Shown here one piece after another: positions 27,470 through 34,548 of a DNA stretch of 64,000 nucleotides (its first letter is position 1; every line of letters begins with the position of its first letter). The position numbers and the translations under genes are program-made. This stretch comes from Bacteroides salyersiae WAL 10018 = DSM 18765 = JCM 12988 (GTDB lineage: Bacteria; Bacteroidota; Bacteroidia; Bacteroidales; Bacteroidaceae). The notes under the pieces are model-generated. The model did no database searches. It was not told where the DNA came from and saw nothing but the letters and a program-made list of their open reading frames with translations. Location of the stretch: positions 62,001 to 126,000 of the forward strand of contig NZ_KB905466.1 of NCBI RefSeq assembly GCF_000381365.1, in the 5' to 3' direction.

Positions 27470-27737
27470 TTTCTTTATCACAGGTGCTGCCTTCGCATTC
27501 AAACTCAAGAGTGACATGATGAATACCGGTATCCTCTAACACATGCCTTATAAGGTGTTTGGCCTCCTCCATATGACACATATCATCCAATACGATATGA
27601 GCGGTAAGTGCCGTCTCGGTAGTACTTAATGCCCAGGGCAGCCATATGCAGATAAGTACCTTTCACATGGAGGTCTCTCTCCTTATCCTTCATAAAGAGC
27701 CAGGCGGTAAAAGCGGTAAGACACTCCTTCCTGCCAG
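27462..27737 (-). pseudogene. Remnant of a cation-diffusion-facilitator (CzcD-like) efflux gene
   Basis: Two fragments of a CDF transporter are readable in different frames on the minus strand. From about 27735 to 27640 one frame gives 'FTAWLFMKDKERDLHVKGTY' followed by LHMAA, the segment before transmembrane helix 4. From about 27640 to the stop at 27462 another frame gives 'WALSTTETALTAHIVLDD' and 'HHVTLEFECEGSTCDKETC', the cytoplasmic C-terminal domain. The helices normally between them are missing, and the 5' half of the gene is absent. So the gene has lost its start, has an internal deletion and has a frame change. Confidence 0.7.
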
Positions 27738-28079
27738 TTAGTTCAGAGAAAGATCCTGCAAAAAGGTAAGTCCGAAGTCTTGCAACACTTCTTCATCTGT
27801 TTGTAAAAGTACAAGTGTTTTCAACTCTTGCAATTCCGCATTTGTCAGACAGAAATAAACATTCTCCGATGAAAGCCGGAGAAATATCTTACGATTACTC
27901 ATCAAGCCATGATTCATCCGAGCCGCTTCCGTCCCATTAATGCCGACTACATAATTACGAAAATGTAAAAAACCATCTTCAGTGAAACGAAAAAAAAGAT
28001 TACCGAATTCAAGATGATAGACTTTGCAATGATCACAATAGGAAATCATCCCGGAACGGGTTTTATTGATTAGTTCCAT
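27738..28079 (-). CDS. DUF6686-like small protein
   Basis: This protein has 113 residues from the ATG at 28079 (MELINKTRSGMISYCDHC). The open frame reaches 28112, but a -7 box at 28110-28117 places the transcript start near 28104. It has an N-terminal 'YCDHCKVYHLEFGNLFFRF' and no membrane segment. The family name is from memory; the function is unknown. It directly precedes the decayed efflux gene. Confidence 0.7.
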   Translation of the reverse strand: MELINKTRSGMISYCDHCKVYHLEFGNLFFRFTEDGFLHFRNYVVGINGTEAARMNHGLMSNRKIFLRLSSENVYFCLTNAELQELKTLVLLQTDEEVLQDFGLTFLQDLSLN

Positions 28080-28109
28080 AACAATAACATATATTTTGTA
28101 AGTATGAAA

Positions 28110-28141
28110 CAAAGATAAGCCACTCTCTAAAATGCTACAAT
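28110..28141 (-). promoter_or_regulatory. Promoter of the DUF6686-like gene
   Basis: On the minus strand, TATCTTTG (28117-28110) is a perfect -7 box. ATTG (28141-28138) lies 20 bases upstream as a near -33 element. It fixes the ATG at 28079 as the start. Confidence 0.6.
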
Positions 28142-28251
28142 ACGCATATATAGTGATTTACACCTTCTTTATTAGCATTTTTCAGGTATACCGGTATTCT
28201 CTCTCTCCCTAATTATAAGTATCATAAAGGCGGTAATACCTACAAATAGTG

Positions 28252-28283
28252 ATTGATCATTCTTTTGTCCGTTCATAACTTTG
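28252..28283 (+). promoter_or_regulatory. Promoter of the small membrane protein gene
   Basis: ATTG (28252-28255) and TAACTTTG (28276-28283) are 20 bases apart. Transcription would start near 28290, so the ATG at 28307 rather than 28253 is used. Confidence 0.6.
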
Positions 28284-28306
28284 CACTGAAAAATAAACAT
28301 ACAATT

Positions 28307-28582
28307 ATGGTTACCCCGTCAAGGTCTCCCAAAAGACAGTTACATTATCGCAGAAACCTCCTACTGCTTCTTTCAATTCTGATTATTGGAATTGTCTGTC
28401 TTTGTGTTTCGTTGACAATGCACGACAAAACCAATGCTGACTGCCACTGTATCCAATGCCTGACAAATCGCATTCCGGAGGATGGAGAGTATCTCTATAA
28501 TCGATATCTGCCGCTCATCAGTCTTGTATGGATCTTGCTGATATTCCTGCCAATCTATTTTCTTAGCCACAAAAAGAAATAA
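28307..28582 (+). CDS. Small two-helix membrane protein
   Basis: This protein has 91 residues from the ATG at 28307 (MVTPSRSPKRQLHYRR). A basic N-terminus is followed by a hydrophobic helix (LLLLLSILIIGIVCLCVSL), a loop with a CHCIQC cysteine motif, and a second helix (LISLVWILLIFLPIYFL) ending in lysines. I do not recognise the family. The Cys-x-Cys-x2-Cys motif in the loop between the helices could bind a metal or form disulfides. Confidence 0.65.
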   Translation: MVTPSRSPKRQLHYRRNLLLLLSILIIGIVCLCVSLTMHDKTNADCHCIQCLTNRIPEDGEYLYNRYLPLISLVWILLIFLPIYFLSHKKK

Positions 28583-28665
28583 ACCGTATCATTGACATAA
28601 ATCAAAAATTCACCAAAAAGAACAGCCTTTCTTCCGTGCCTCCTATTTTTTTAATTACCTTTGCC

Positions 28666-28673
28666 CGCAAAAT
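28666..28673 (+). promoter_or_regulatory. -7 box of the 28823 gene
   Basis: TACCTTTG fits the Bacteroides -7 box. The transcript would carry a leader of about 140 bases before the ATG at 28823. No good -33 element is seen. Confidence 0.5.
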
Positions 28674-28822
28674 AGCACTATTTGTCTTGAGAAAACAGAT
28701 ATTTTTCAGAAAATATTAAACCAAAATCTAATAGCCGTGTTATAAACATCATTGTACGACTCTCCTAATGGAGATAATAGGAAAAGGTATTTGGATTTAA
28801 GGATTAATAAAGAGAATAATTT

Positions 28823-29062
28823 ATGTTATCAGGCGAACAAGTGGAAGATATTTCCAACATAGACAGTTGCCAAGCAACAGTTACTTCCAAAGAGACGATA
28901 CAAACAGTTACTGCATACACTACAAGTACGGTAGTCTCAACACCGGTACGCAGAACATTCGAAGAACAAAAGCCCTTCATTTTTGTCATTGTCGGCTTTG
29001 CTGCCTTTTACATCATCGCCCTCATTATTGCCCGGATTGTAAAAAATCAGTTGGCGCACTAA
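28823..29062 (+). CDS. Small single-helix membrane protein
   Basis: This protein of 79 residues has a polar Thr/Ser-rich N-terminal half (residues 1-50) and one C-terminal hydrophobic helix (FIFVIVGFAAFYIIALIIA), then a short basic tail. It looks like a tail-anchored or N-out single-pass protein. I do not recognise it. The gene has its own -7 box and is followed by three hairpins. Confidence 0.6.
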   Translation: MLSGEQVEDISNIDSCQATVTSKETIQTVTAYTTSTVVSTPVRRTFEEQKPFIFVIVGFAAFYIIALIIARIVKNQLAH

Positions 29063-29084
29063 TTTCAACTCTATATATAAAACA

Positions 29085-29124
29085 AGCCACCGGAATGACT
29101 ACTAACAATATCATTCCGATGGCT
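29085..29124 (+). terminator. Hairpin after the 28823 gene
   Basis: AGCCACCGGAATGA (29085-29098) pairs with TCATTCCGATGGCT (29111-29124) with one mismatch. A short T-run (CCCCTTT) follows. It is the first of three hairpins in this convergent gap. Confidence 0.5.
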
Positions 29125-29154
29125 GTCCCCTTTAAACACCTTTAAACAAAATGG

Positions 29155-29206
29155 AAAAATATGCCTCGATCTAACTAAACTAACTAACCCTTAGAGGCAT
29201 ATTTTT
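29155..29206. terminator. Symmetric hairpin, candidate bidirectional terminator
   Basis: AAAAATATGCCTC (29155-29167) and GAGGCATATTTTT (29194-29206) are perfect 13-base inverted repeats with a 26-base loop. The T-run is built into the arm on both strands. The loop has CTAACTA-like repeats. Confidence 0.55.
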
Positions 29207-29209
29207 GAG

Positions 29210-29233
29210 GAGGCTGATCACTCAGCCTCTTTT
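29210..29233. terminator. Terminator at the 3' end of kdgA
   Basis: GAGGCTGA (29210-29217), a TCAC loop and TCAGCCTC (29222-29229) are followed by TTTT on the plus strand. It directly adjoins the kdgA stop on the minus strand. Read as a plus-strand terminator it would end the small-gene transcript. Confidence 0.55.
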
Positions 29234-29902
29234 CTATTTACGAGCCTCAGCAATGTAACCCAATGCTTCAGCACATTTAGCTGTAACATAAGCCCAATCT
29301 TCAGCAGCGACTTTATCTTTCGGGAAGAGTTTAGACCCCATACCGACACAGAATACGCCAGCCTTAATCCAAGCTGTCAGGTTCTCCTTGGTCGGTTCCA
29401 CTCCACCTGTCACCATCAATTTAGACCATGCCATCGGAGCCATCAAACCTTTCACAAAATTAGGACCATACACATCTCCCGGGAATACCTTGCAAAGATC
29501 ACAACCTACTTCCTGTGCAAAACCTACTTCGGATACAGAACCGCATCCCGGAGTATAAGGAACCAAACGACGATTACAAACCTTTGCTATTTCCGGGTTA
29601 AACAACGGACCCACCACAAAATTAGCACCCAACTGAATGTAAAGGGCGGCAGTAGCCGGATCAACGATAGATCCGATACCCATAGCCATATCCGGGCACT
29701 CTTTGGCAGCAAATTTCACTATTTCGGCAAATACCTCCTGAGCAAAATCACCACGATTGGTAAATTCAAAAGCACGAACACCGCCGTCATAACAAGCTTT
29801 CACTACTTTCTTTGCCACTTCTGCATCTTTATGGTAGAATACAGGTACCATGCCGGTTGAACCTATTTTATCCAACACAGCTATTTTATCAAATTTTGCC
29901 AT
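29234..29902 (-). CDS. kdgA: KDPG/KHG aldolase
   Basis: This class I aldolase of 222 residues cleaves 2-keto-3-deoxy-6-phosphogluconate to pyruvate and glyceraldehyde-3-phosphate. The Schiff-base lysine is Lys138 in CKVFPG, and the proton-shuttle glutamate is Glu46 in FEFTNRG. It is cytoplasmic. It takes the product of the kdgK kinase, whose gene lies upstream on the same strand, with a four-helix-bundle gene between them. The operon probably starts at the kdgK promoter under LacI-type control. 'eda' is an equivalent gene name. Confidence 0.93.
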   Translation of the reverse strand: MAKFDKIAVLDKIGSTGMVPVFYHKDAEVAKKVVKACYDGGVRAFEFTNRGDFAQEVFAEIVKFAAKECPDMAMGIGSIVDPATAALYIQLGANFVVGPLFNPEIAKVCNRRLVPYTPGCGSVSEVGFAQEVGCDLCKVFPGDVYGPNFVKGLMAPMAWSKLMVTGGVEPTKENLTAWIKAGVFCVGMGSKLFPKDKVAAEDWAYVTAKCAEALGYIAEARK

Positions 29903-29912
29903 TTCTTTTATA

Positions 29913-29936
29913 TTTACGATTTAACAATTTACGATT
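29913..29936. repeat. Left arm of inverted repeat flanking the four-helix-bundle gene
   Basis: TTTACGATT occurs twice, at 29913-29921 and 29928-29936. The same motif is found inverted (AATCGTAAA) at 30353-30361 and 30375-30383, on the other side of the four-helix-bundle gene. Confidence 0.65.
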
Positions 29937-29970
29937 GAAATTTCTTTTAATTATATAAAAAACAATACGA

Positions 29971-30354
29971 TTAGACTTGTTTAATCTGATGAGCCTTCAA
30001 AGTAACAATTGAACTGACTATAATCTTATAGAGTTCATTAGCTTCTTGCAATAAGTCTTGCAACTTCTCTGCCTTTATCATACCACTATCCCTTATAATT
30101 TCCAACCAATGTATTGTTTCATCAAGTTCTTCTTCTACCATTTTCAGTTTATTTAAGAAATCCTTATCTGATTTACCTAAACAAGCCGCTCTATAATTAG
30201 CAGCAGGAGAAGTACCCGAGCGAACAATCTGCTTGGCAATAGCGTTTCCGGAAATCGTATTGGGCATACCATCTACCATCTTTATTATTCTCAACGAGAA
30301 CATCTTAAATCGTTTTTTCAAATCTTCAGCGTCCATCAATGAAAGTAATTCCAA
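29971..30354 (-). CDS. Four-helix-bundle protein (23S rRNA intervening-sequence type)
   Basis: This protein of 127 residues matches the pattern of the small all-helical family first seen in 23S rRNA intervening sequences and related to the Avd accessory protein of diversity-generating retroelements (family knowledge). Typical segments are 'MFSLRIIKMVDGMPN', 'AIAKQIVRSGTSPAANYRAA' and 'KLKMVEEELDETIHWLEII'. A second start (MDAEDLKKRF, 30336) is possible. The gene interrupts the kdgK-kdgA pair and is flanked on both sides by inverted TTTACGATT repeats, which suggests insertion as a unit. The function is unknown. Confidence 0.88.
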   Translation of the reverse strand: MELLSLMDAEDLKKRFKMFSLRIIKMVDGMPNTISGNAIAKQIVRSGTSPAANYRAACLGKSDKDFLNKLKMVEEELDETIHWLEIIRDSGMIKAEKLQDLLQEANELYKIIVSSIVTLKAHQIKQV

Positions 30355-30383
30355 TCGTAAATAGTAAATCGTCTAATCGTAAA
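30353..30383. repeat. Right arm of inverted repeat flanking the four-helix-bundle gene
   Basis: AATCGTAAA occurs at 30353-30361 and 30375-30383, with AAATCGT at 30366-30372 between them. It is the inverted partner of the repeats at 29913-29936. The right arm overlaps the 5' end of the four-helix-bundle frame and ends five bases before the kdgK stop. Confidence 0.65.
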
Positions 30384-30388
30384 TAAAT

Positions 30389-31414
30389 TTATCGTTGAAC
30401 ACGTCCGCTTGCATCTCCACCGGCCAGTGCTTCCACCTCTTCTACCGATACAAGATTGAAGTCACCATTGATTGTATGTTTCAGTGCAGAAGCAGCTACG
30501 GCAAATTCAAGAGCCTCGCCTTGATTCGGTTTTGTCATCAAACCGTGAATTATACCACCGGAGAATGAATCGCCCCCACCTACACGGTCAATGATCGGAT
30601 CGATATCATAACGTTTTGAAGTATAGAACTCCTGCCCGTTATAGATCATCGCCTTCCAGCCATTATGAGTAGCAGAGAAAGACTCACGCAAAGTAGAGAT
30701 TACATATTTAAATCCGAATTCTTTCATCATCTGCTGAAAAATACCTTTGTAGCCTTCAGCATCGGTATGACCTGCTTCAACATCAGCATCCGGTTTGAAT
30801 CCCAGACAAAGTTCTGCATCTTCCTCGTTACCAATACATACATCTACGTACTTCATCAACGGTTTCATGATAGACTGTGCTTTCTCCTTTGTCCACAGTT
30901 TCTTACGGAAGTTCAAGTCCACAGAAACAGTCACACCGTGACGTTTAGCAGCCTCGCAAGCCAAACGAGTCAGTTCAGCAGCTTTATCAGAAATAGCCGG
31001 AGTAATACCAGACCAGTGGAACCAGTCAGCACCTTCCATTATAGCGTCAAAATCAAAATCAGAAGCATCTGCTTCGGCAATAGAAGAGTGAGCGCGGTCA
31101 TAGATTACTTTGCTCGGACGCATAGAAGCTCCTGTTTCAAGATAATAGATACCTACGCGATCACCACCACGGGCTATAAAGTCTGTTTTAACACCATATT
31201 TGCGCAAAGCATTTACGGCAGACTGACCAATTTCGTGTTTAGGCAATTTAGATACGAAGTATGCATCGTGACCATAATTTGCACAACTTACAGCAACGTT
31301 AGCTTCACCACCACCGTATACAACATCAAAAGAGTCAGATTGAACAAAACGGGTATTACCCGGAGTTGATAATCTAAGCATGATTTCGCCTAACGTAACG
31401 ACTTTCTTTCCCAT
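30389..31414 (-). CDS. kdgK: 2-keto-3-deoxygluconate kinase, PfkB family
   Basis: This sugar kinase of 341 residues phosphorylates 2-keto-3-deoxygluconate to KDPG in the cytoplasm. Its N-terminal GGGEANVAVSCANYG segment and the catalytic GGGDSFSGG motif (Asp282) are PfkB hallmarks. It is the first gene of the minus-strand kdgK / four-helix-bundle / kdgA group. Its promoter lies at 31558-31587 and overlaps a palindromic operator, so it is likely repressed by the divergent LacI-type protein. Confidence 0.9.
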   Translation of the reverse strand: MGKKVVTLGEIMLRLSTPGNTRFVQSDSFDVVYGGGEANVAVSCANYGHDAYFVSKLPKHEIGQSAVNALRKYGVKTDFIARGGDRVGIYYLETGASMRPSKVIYDRAHSSIAEADASDFDFDAIMEGADWFHWSGITPAISDKAAELTRLACEAAKRHGVTVSVDLNFRKKLWTKEKAQSIMKPLMKYVDVCIGNEEDAELCLGFKPDADVEAGHTDAEGYKGIFQQMMKEFGFKYVISTLRESFSATHNGWKAMIYNGQEFYTSKRYDIDPIIDRVGGGDSFSGGIIHGLMTKPNQGEALEFAVAASALKHTINGDFNLVSVEEVEALAGGDASGRVQR

Positions 31415-31547
31415 AATTCTATGTTTTAATGAAATAAGTAATTAATATTATTAAGTTTCAATTTATCATTTCAAGCCCTTTTCAGCGCTTAACTCACTGA
31501 TACCATGCATTGTAGTTTAACACTTATCATACATTGCATAACTTTCG

Positions 31548-31559
31548 TGTGCGGGCACA
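31548..31559. promoter_or_regulatory. Operator 1, at the kdgK promoter
   Basis: TGTGCGGGCACA is a 12-base palindrome. It overlaps the kdgK -7 box (31558-31565) by two bases and the start site, so a bound repressor would block kdgK. It matches operator 2 in 10 of 12 bases. Confidence 0.65.
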
Positions 31560-31587
31560 AAGATACAATAATTTTCGTAATTACAAA
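31558..31587 (-). promoter_or_regulatory. Promoter of kdgK
   Basis: On the minus strand, TTTG (31587-31584) and TATCTTTG (31565-31558) are separated by 18 bases, close to the Bacteroides consensus. Transcription would start near 31552, inside operator 1. Confidence 0.7.
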
Positions 31588-31595
31588 AATTGTTA

Positions 31596-31603
31596 TATAT
31601 TTG
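31596..31603 (+). promoter_or_regulatory. -7 box of the LacI-type gene
   Basis: TATATTTG fits the Bacteroides -7 box, with TTTC as a poor -33 element about 20 bases upstream. The start site near 31610 places operator 2 in the early transcript. Confidence 0.55.
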
Positions 31604-31629
31604 TGTCGAAAATATTAATATTATTATTG

Positions 31630-31641
31630 TGTACGAGCACA
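31630..31641. promoter_or_regulatory. Operator 2, downstream of the LacI gene promoter
   Basis: TGTACGAGCACA matches operator 1 in 10 of 12 bases. Its centre is 82 bases from that of operator 1. It lies just downstream of the LacI gene start site, so self-repression is likely, and looping between the two sites is possible. Confidence 0.6.
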
Positions 31642-31737
31642 GTGCTATTTACTATTTGACGATTTATTTAAAGAATTTCTCATGAAAACAGAAATAATAA
31701 CATCAAAATAATAAATAGCTAAATAGTAAACAGATCA

Positions 31738-32802
31738 ATGAATAAGTTACCTGATAGAATTAGAATCAAAGATATCGCCCGTTTGGCCGATGTATCAGTA
31801 GGAACCGTAGACCGTGTCATTCATGGCCGCAGCGGAGTTTCGGAAGCAAGCCGTAAACGGGTTGAAGAAATTCTGAAGCAACTGGACTATCAACCCAATA
31901 TGTATGCCAGTGCACTTGCATCCAACAAGAAATACACTTTCGCTTGCCTTTTGCCTAAACACTTGGAAGGAGAATACTGGACCGACGTAGAAAAAGGAAT
32001 CAACAAAGCGCTGAGTACGTATTCGGATTTCAACACCACAGTAAAAACCACCTATTACGATCCATACGATTACCATTCTTTCGTTGATGCCAGCAACGAT
32101 ATTGTCGCACAGCATCCGGATGGAGTGATGGTAGCTCCCACCATACTCAAATACACCCAAATATTCATAGAGCAACTGACCGAACTGGATATACCTTATA
32201 TATATATAGACTCTAACATAAAAGAAATACCACCGTTGGCTTTTTTCGGTCAAAATTCCCGCCAAAGTGGATATTTCGCCGCACGCATGCTGATGTTATT
32301 GGCAAGAGATGAAAAAGAAATCGTAATCTTCCGTAAAATACACGAAGGTATTGTGGGCTCCAACCAACAGGAAAACAGAGAAAAAGGATTCAGGCAATAT
32401 ATGAAAGAATATCATCCTTCGTGCAACATCCTGGAGCTCGACCTTCATGCCGAACGAAATGATGAAGATGCTCTCATGCTCGATGCTTTCTTCCAACAAC
32501 ATCCTACTGTGCGTAATGGAATTACATTTAATTCCAAAGTATATATCGTTGGTGAATACCTATTGAATCGCAATAAAAGCGACTTTAATCTCATCGGCTA
32601 TGACCTTTTAGAACGGAATGTCGCCTGCCTTAAACAAGGTAGTGTCTATTTTCTCATTGCCCAACAACCCGAATTACAAGGATATAACGGTATTAAGGCA
32701 CTATGTGACCACCTCATTTTCAAGAAAGAGGTAAATTGCATCAACTATATGCCCATCGACTTGCTGACGGTGGAAACAATCGACTATTACAGCAATAAGT
32801 AA
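31738..32802 (+). CDS. LacI-family transcriptional regulator
   Basis: This regulator of 354 residues has an N-terminal LacI helix-turn-helix ('RIKDIARLADVSVGTVDRVI', residues about 9-28) with a hinge helix, then a periplasmic-binding-protein-like effector domain. It is divergent from kdgK and is followed by uxaA after 32 bases, so it very likely senses a hexuronate-pathway intermediate such as 2-keto-3-deoxygluconate (inference). Two palindromic sites in the divergent gap are its probable operators. Confidence 0.9.
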   Translation: MNKLPDRIRIKDIARLADVSVGTVDRVIHGRSGVSEASRKRVEEILKQLDYQPNMYASALASNKKYTFACLLPKHLEGEYWTDVEKGINKALSTYSDFNTTVKTTYYDPYDYHSFVDASNDIVAQHPDGVMVAPTILKYTQIFIEQLTELDIPYIYIDSNIKEIPPLAFFGQNSRQSGYFAARMLMLLARDEKEIVIFRKIHEGIVGSNQQENREKGFRQYMKEYHPSCNILELDLHAERNDEDALMLDAFFQQHPTVRNGITFNSKVYIVGEYLLNRNKSDFNLIGYDLLERNVACLKQGSVYFLIAQQPELQGYNGIKALCDHLIFKKEVNCINYMPIDLLTVETIDYYSNK

Positions 32803-32834
32803 AAGGATTTACGATTATAAATAAAAAGGACATC

Positions 32835-34325
32835 ATGGAAACAAAGTTTTTAAAAATCAATCCTGCTGACAATGTAGCCGTAGCTATTGTCAACCTGCCT
32901 GCAGGAGAAAGTCTTTCAGTGGACGGTATCGACATCACCCTAAACGAAGATGTGCCCGCCGGACATAAATTTGCTTTGAAAGACTTCGCCGAAGGAGAAG
33001 ATATCATCAAATACGGTTATCCTATCGGCCATGCCAAAATGGCAAAAAGGCAAGGTGACTGGATGAATGAAAATAACATAAAAACCAACCTTGCAGGACT
33101 GTTGGAATATACCTACAATCCGATACAGGTATCACTCGATATTGCTCGAAAAGATCTCACTTTCAAGGGGTATCGCCGTAAAAACGGAGATGTCGGTATA
33201 CGTAATGAGATATGGATTATCCCCACTGTAGGTTGCGTAAACGGTATTATCAATCAATTAGCCGAAGGATTACGCCGTGAAACACAAGGTAAAGGCGTAG
33301 ATGCGATTGTCGCCTTCCCTCACAATTATGGCTGTTCACAGCTGGGCGACGACCACGAAAACACGAAAAAAATTCTTCGTGACATGGTGCTTCATCCCAA
33401 TGCGGGTGCCGTATTAGTCGTTGGATTGGGATGCGAAAACAACCAACCGGATGTATTCCGCGAATTCTTGGGTGATTACGATCAAGATCGTGTAAAGTTC
33501 ATGGTTACCCAGAAAGTAGGTGATGAATATGAAGAAGGAATGGATATTCTTCGTGAATTATATGCTAAAGCAGTGAAAGACGAGCGCACCGAAGTTCCCC
33601 TGTCCGAACTGCGCGTAGGATTAAAATGTGGCGGTTCTGACGGTTTCTCCGGTATTACGGCAAATCCGTTATTGGGTATGTTCTCCGACTTCCTCATAGC
33701 ACAAGGCGGAACCAGCGTGTTGACGGAAGTACCGGAAATGTTTGGTGCAGAAACAATCCTAATGAATCGCTGCCGTAACAAAGAATTGTTCGAACAGACT
33801 GTCAAGTTGATCAATGATTTCAAAGAATACTTCCTGTCTCATGGTGAACCTGTAGGTGAAAACCCGTCACCGGGAAATAAAGCCGGCGGTATTTCCACTT
33901 TAGAGGACAAAGCTTTGGGATGTACACAAAAATGTGGAAAAAGCTATGTAGAAGGTGTATTGTCCTATGGAGAACGTTTACAGGTCAAAGGACTTAACTT
34001 GTTATCGGCCCCCGGAAATGACTTGGTAGCTGCTACTGCATTGGCCTCTTGCGGATGCCATATGGTATTATTTACCACCGGACGTGGAACTCCTTTCGGT
34101 ACTTATGTCCCCACAATGAAGATATCTACCAATTCAACTCTGGCAAAAAACAAGCCGGGATGGATCGATTTCAATGCCGGTGTGATTGTTGAAAATGAAC
34201 CGATGGAAAAAACATGTGAACGTTTCATCGATTACATCATTAAAGTGGCAAGCGGAGAATTCGTTAACAACGAAAAGAAAGGATATCGTGAAATTGCTAT
34301 ATTCAAGACAGGAGTAACGCTGTAA
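32835..34325 (+). CDS. uxaA: Altronate dehydratase
   Basis: This protein of 496 residues dehydrates D-altronate to 2-keto-3-deoxygluconate, the kdgK substrate. It has an N-terminal SAF-like domain (about residues 10-95, with 'EDVPAGHKFALKDFAEGEDI') and the large UxaA catalytic domain with 'FPHNYGCSQLGDDHENTKK', 'GLGCENNQ' and 'LKCGGSDGFSGITANP'. The conserved cysteines and histidine likely bind the metal. The 5' gap (32803-32834) contains another copy of TTTACGATT. It probably forms an operon with the LacI-type gene. Confidence 0.92.
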   Translation: METKFLKINPADNVAVAIVNLPAGESLSVDGIDITLNEDVPAGHKFALKDFAEGEDIIKYGYPIGHAKMAKRQGDWMNENNIKTNLAGLLEYTYNPIQVSLDIARKDLTFKGYRRKNGDVGIRNEIWIIPTVGCVNGIINQLAEGLRRETQGKGVDAIVAFPHNYGCSQLGDDHENTKKILRDMVLHPNAGAVLVVGLGCENNQPDVFREFLGDYDQDRVKFMVTQKVGDEYEEGMDILRELYAKAVKDERTEVPLSELRVGLKCGGSDGFSGITANPLLGMFSDFLIAQGGTSVLTEVPEMFGAETILMNRCRNKELFEQTVKLINDFKEYFLSHGEPVGENPSPGNKAGGISTLEDKALGCTQKCGKSYVEGVLSYGERLQVKGLNLLSAPGNDLVAATALASCGCHMVLFTTGRGTPFGTYVPTMKISTNSTLAKNKPGWIDFNAGVIVENEPMEKTCERFIDYIIKVASGEFVNNEKKGYREIAIFKTGVTL

Positions 34326-34353
34326 AAAAGAAGCTAAAAGTTAGAAGTCAGGA

Positions 34354-34434
34354 GCCGGTAGTCAAAATCAGAAGCATGTAGCACGCAGACATAAACATGC
34401 TGAGTTGATTTTAGCTATCGGCTACTATTTTTTT
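34354..34434 (+). terminator. Terminator of the LacI-uxaA operon
   Basis: GCCG (34354-34357) pairs with CGGC (34419-34422). Further pairs are TAG/CTA, AAAATCA/TGATTTT and an inner AGCATGT/ACATGCT. A run of seven T residues (34428-34434) follows closely. Confidence 0.55.
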
Positions 34435-34462
34435 ATATTGATCACTTAGCGTCCGCCAACCA

Positions 34463-34504
34463 CTAACTACTAACTACTAACTACTATCTGCTAACTTCTA
34501 TCTT
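34463..34504. repeat. Six units of a 7-base tandem repeat upstream of the antiporter promoter
   Basis: CTAACTA occurs three times exactly (34463-34483). Three variant units follow (CTATCTG, CTAACTT, CTATCTT, to 34504). The block covers the -33 region of the promoter at 34513, so a change in copy number could alter promoter strength. Confidence 0.6.
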
Positions 34505-34512
34505 CTTATTAT

Positions 34513-34520
34513 TATCTTTG
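34513..34520 (+). promoter_or_regulatory. -7 box of the antiporter gene
   Basis: TATCTTTG is a perfect -7 box, about 28 bases before the ATG at 34549. The -33 region falls in the tandem repeats and has no good TTTG. Confidence 0.55.
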
Positions 34521-34548
34521 CACTCCAAATACAAGTACAATTCAAAGA

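Larger units (their letters stand above)
31415..31737. other. 323-base divergent control region of kdgK and the LacI gene
   Basis: It holds two divergent promoters and two related palindromes, listed separately. The first 130 bases next to kdgK and the last 95 bases before the LacI gene show nothing else. Confidence 0.75.
34328..34507. repeat. 180-bp inverted-repeat element between uxaA and the antiporter gene
   Basis: The ends are inverted repeats: AAGAAGCTAAAAGTTAG (34328-34344) and CTAACTTCTATCTTCTT (34491-34507) match in 15 of 17 positions when one is reverse-complemented. Inside are a long hairpin with a T-run and 7-base tandem repeats. It begins two bases after the uxaA stop and ends six bases before the -7 box of the next gene. 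This is the form of a miniature inverted-repeat element; no coding is seen. Confidence 0.55.

Noticed and set aside
30665-31369. Open frame of 234 codons on the plus strand
   Set aside because: It is antisense to kdgK, which has clear PfkB motifs; the plus-strand frame has none.
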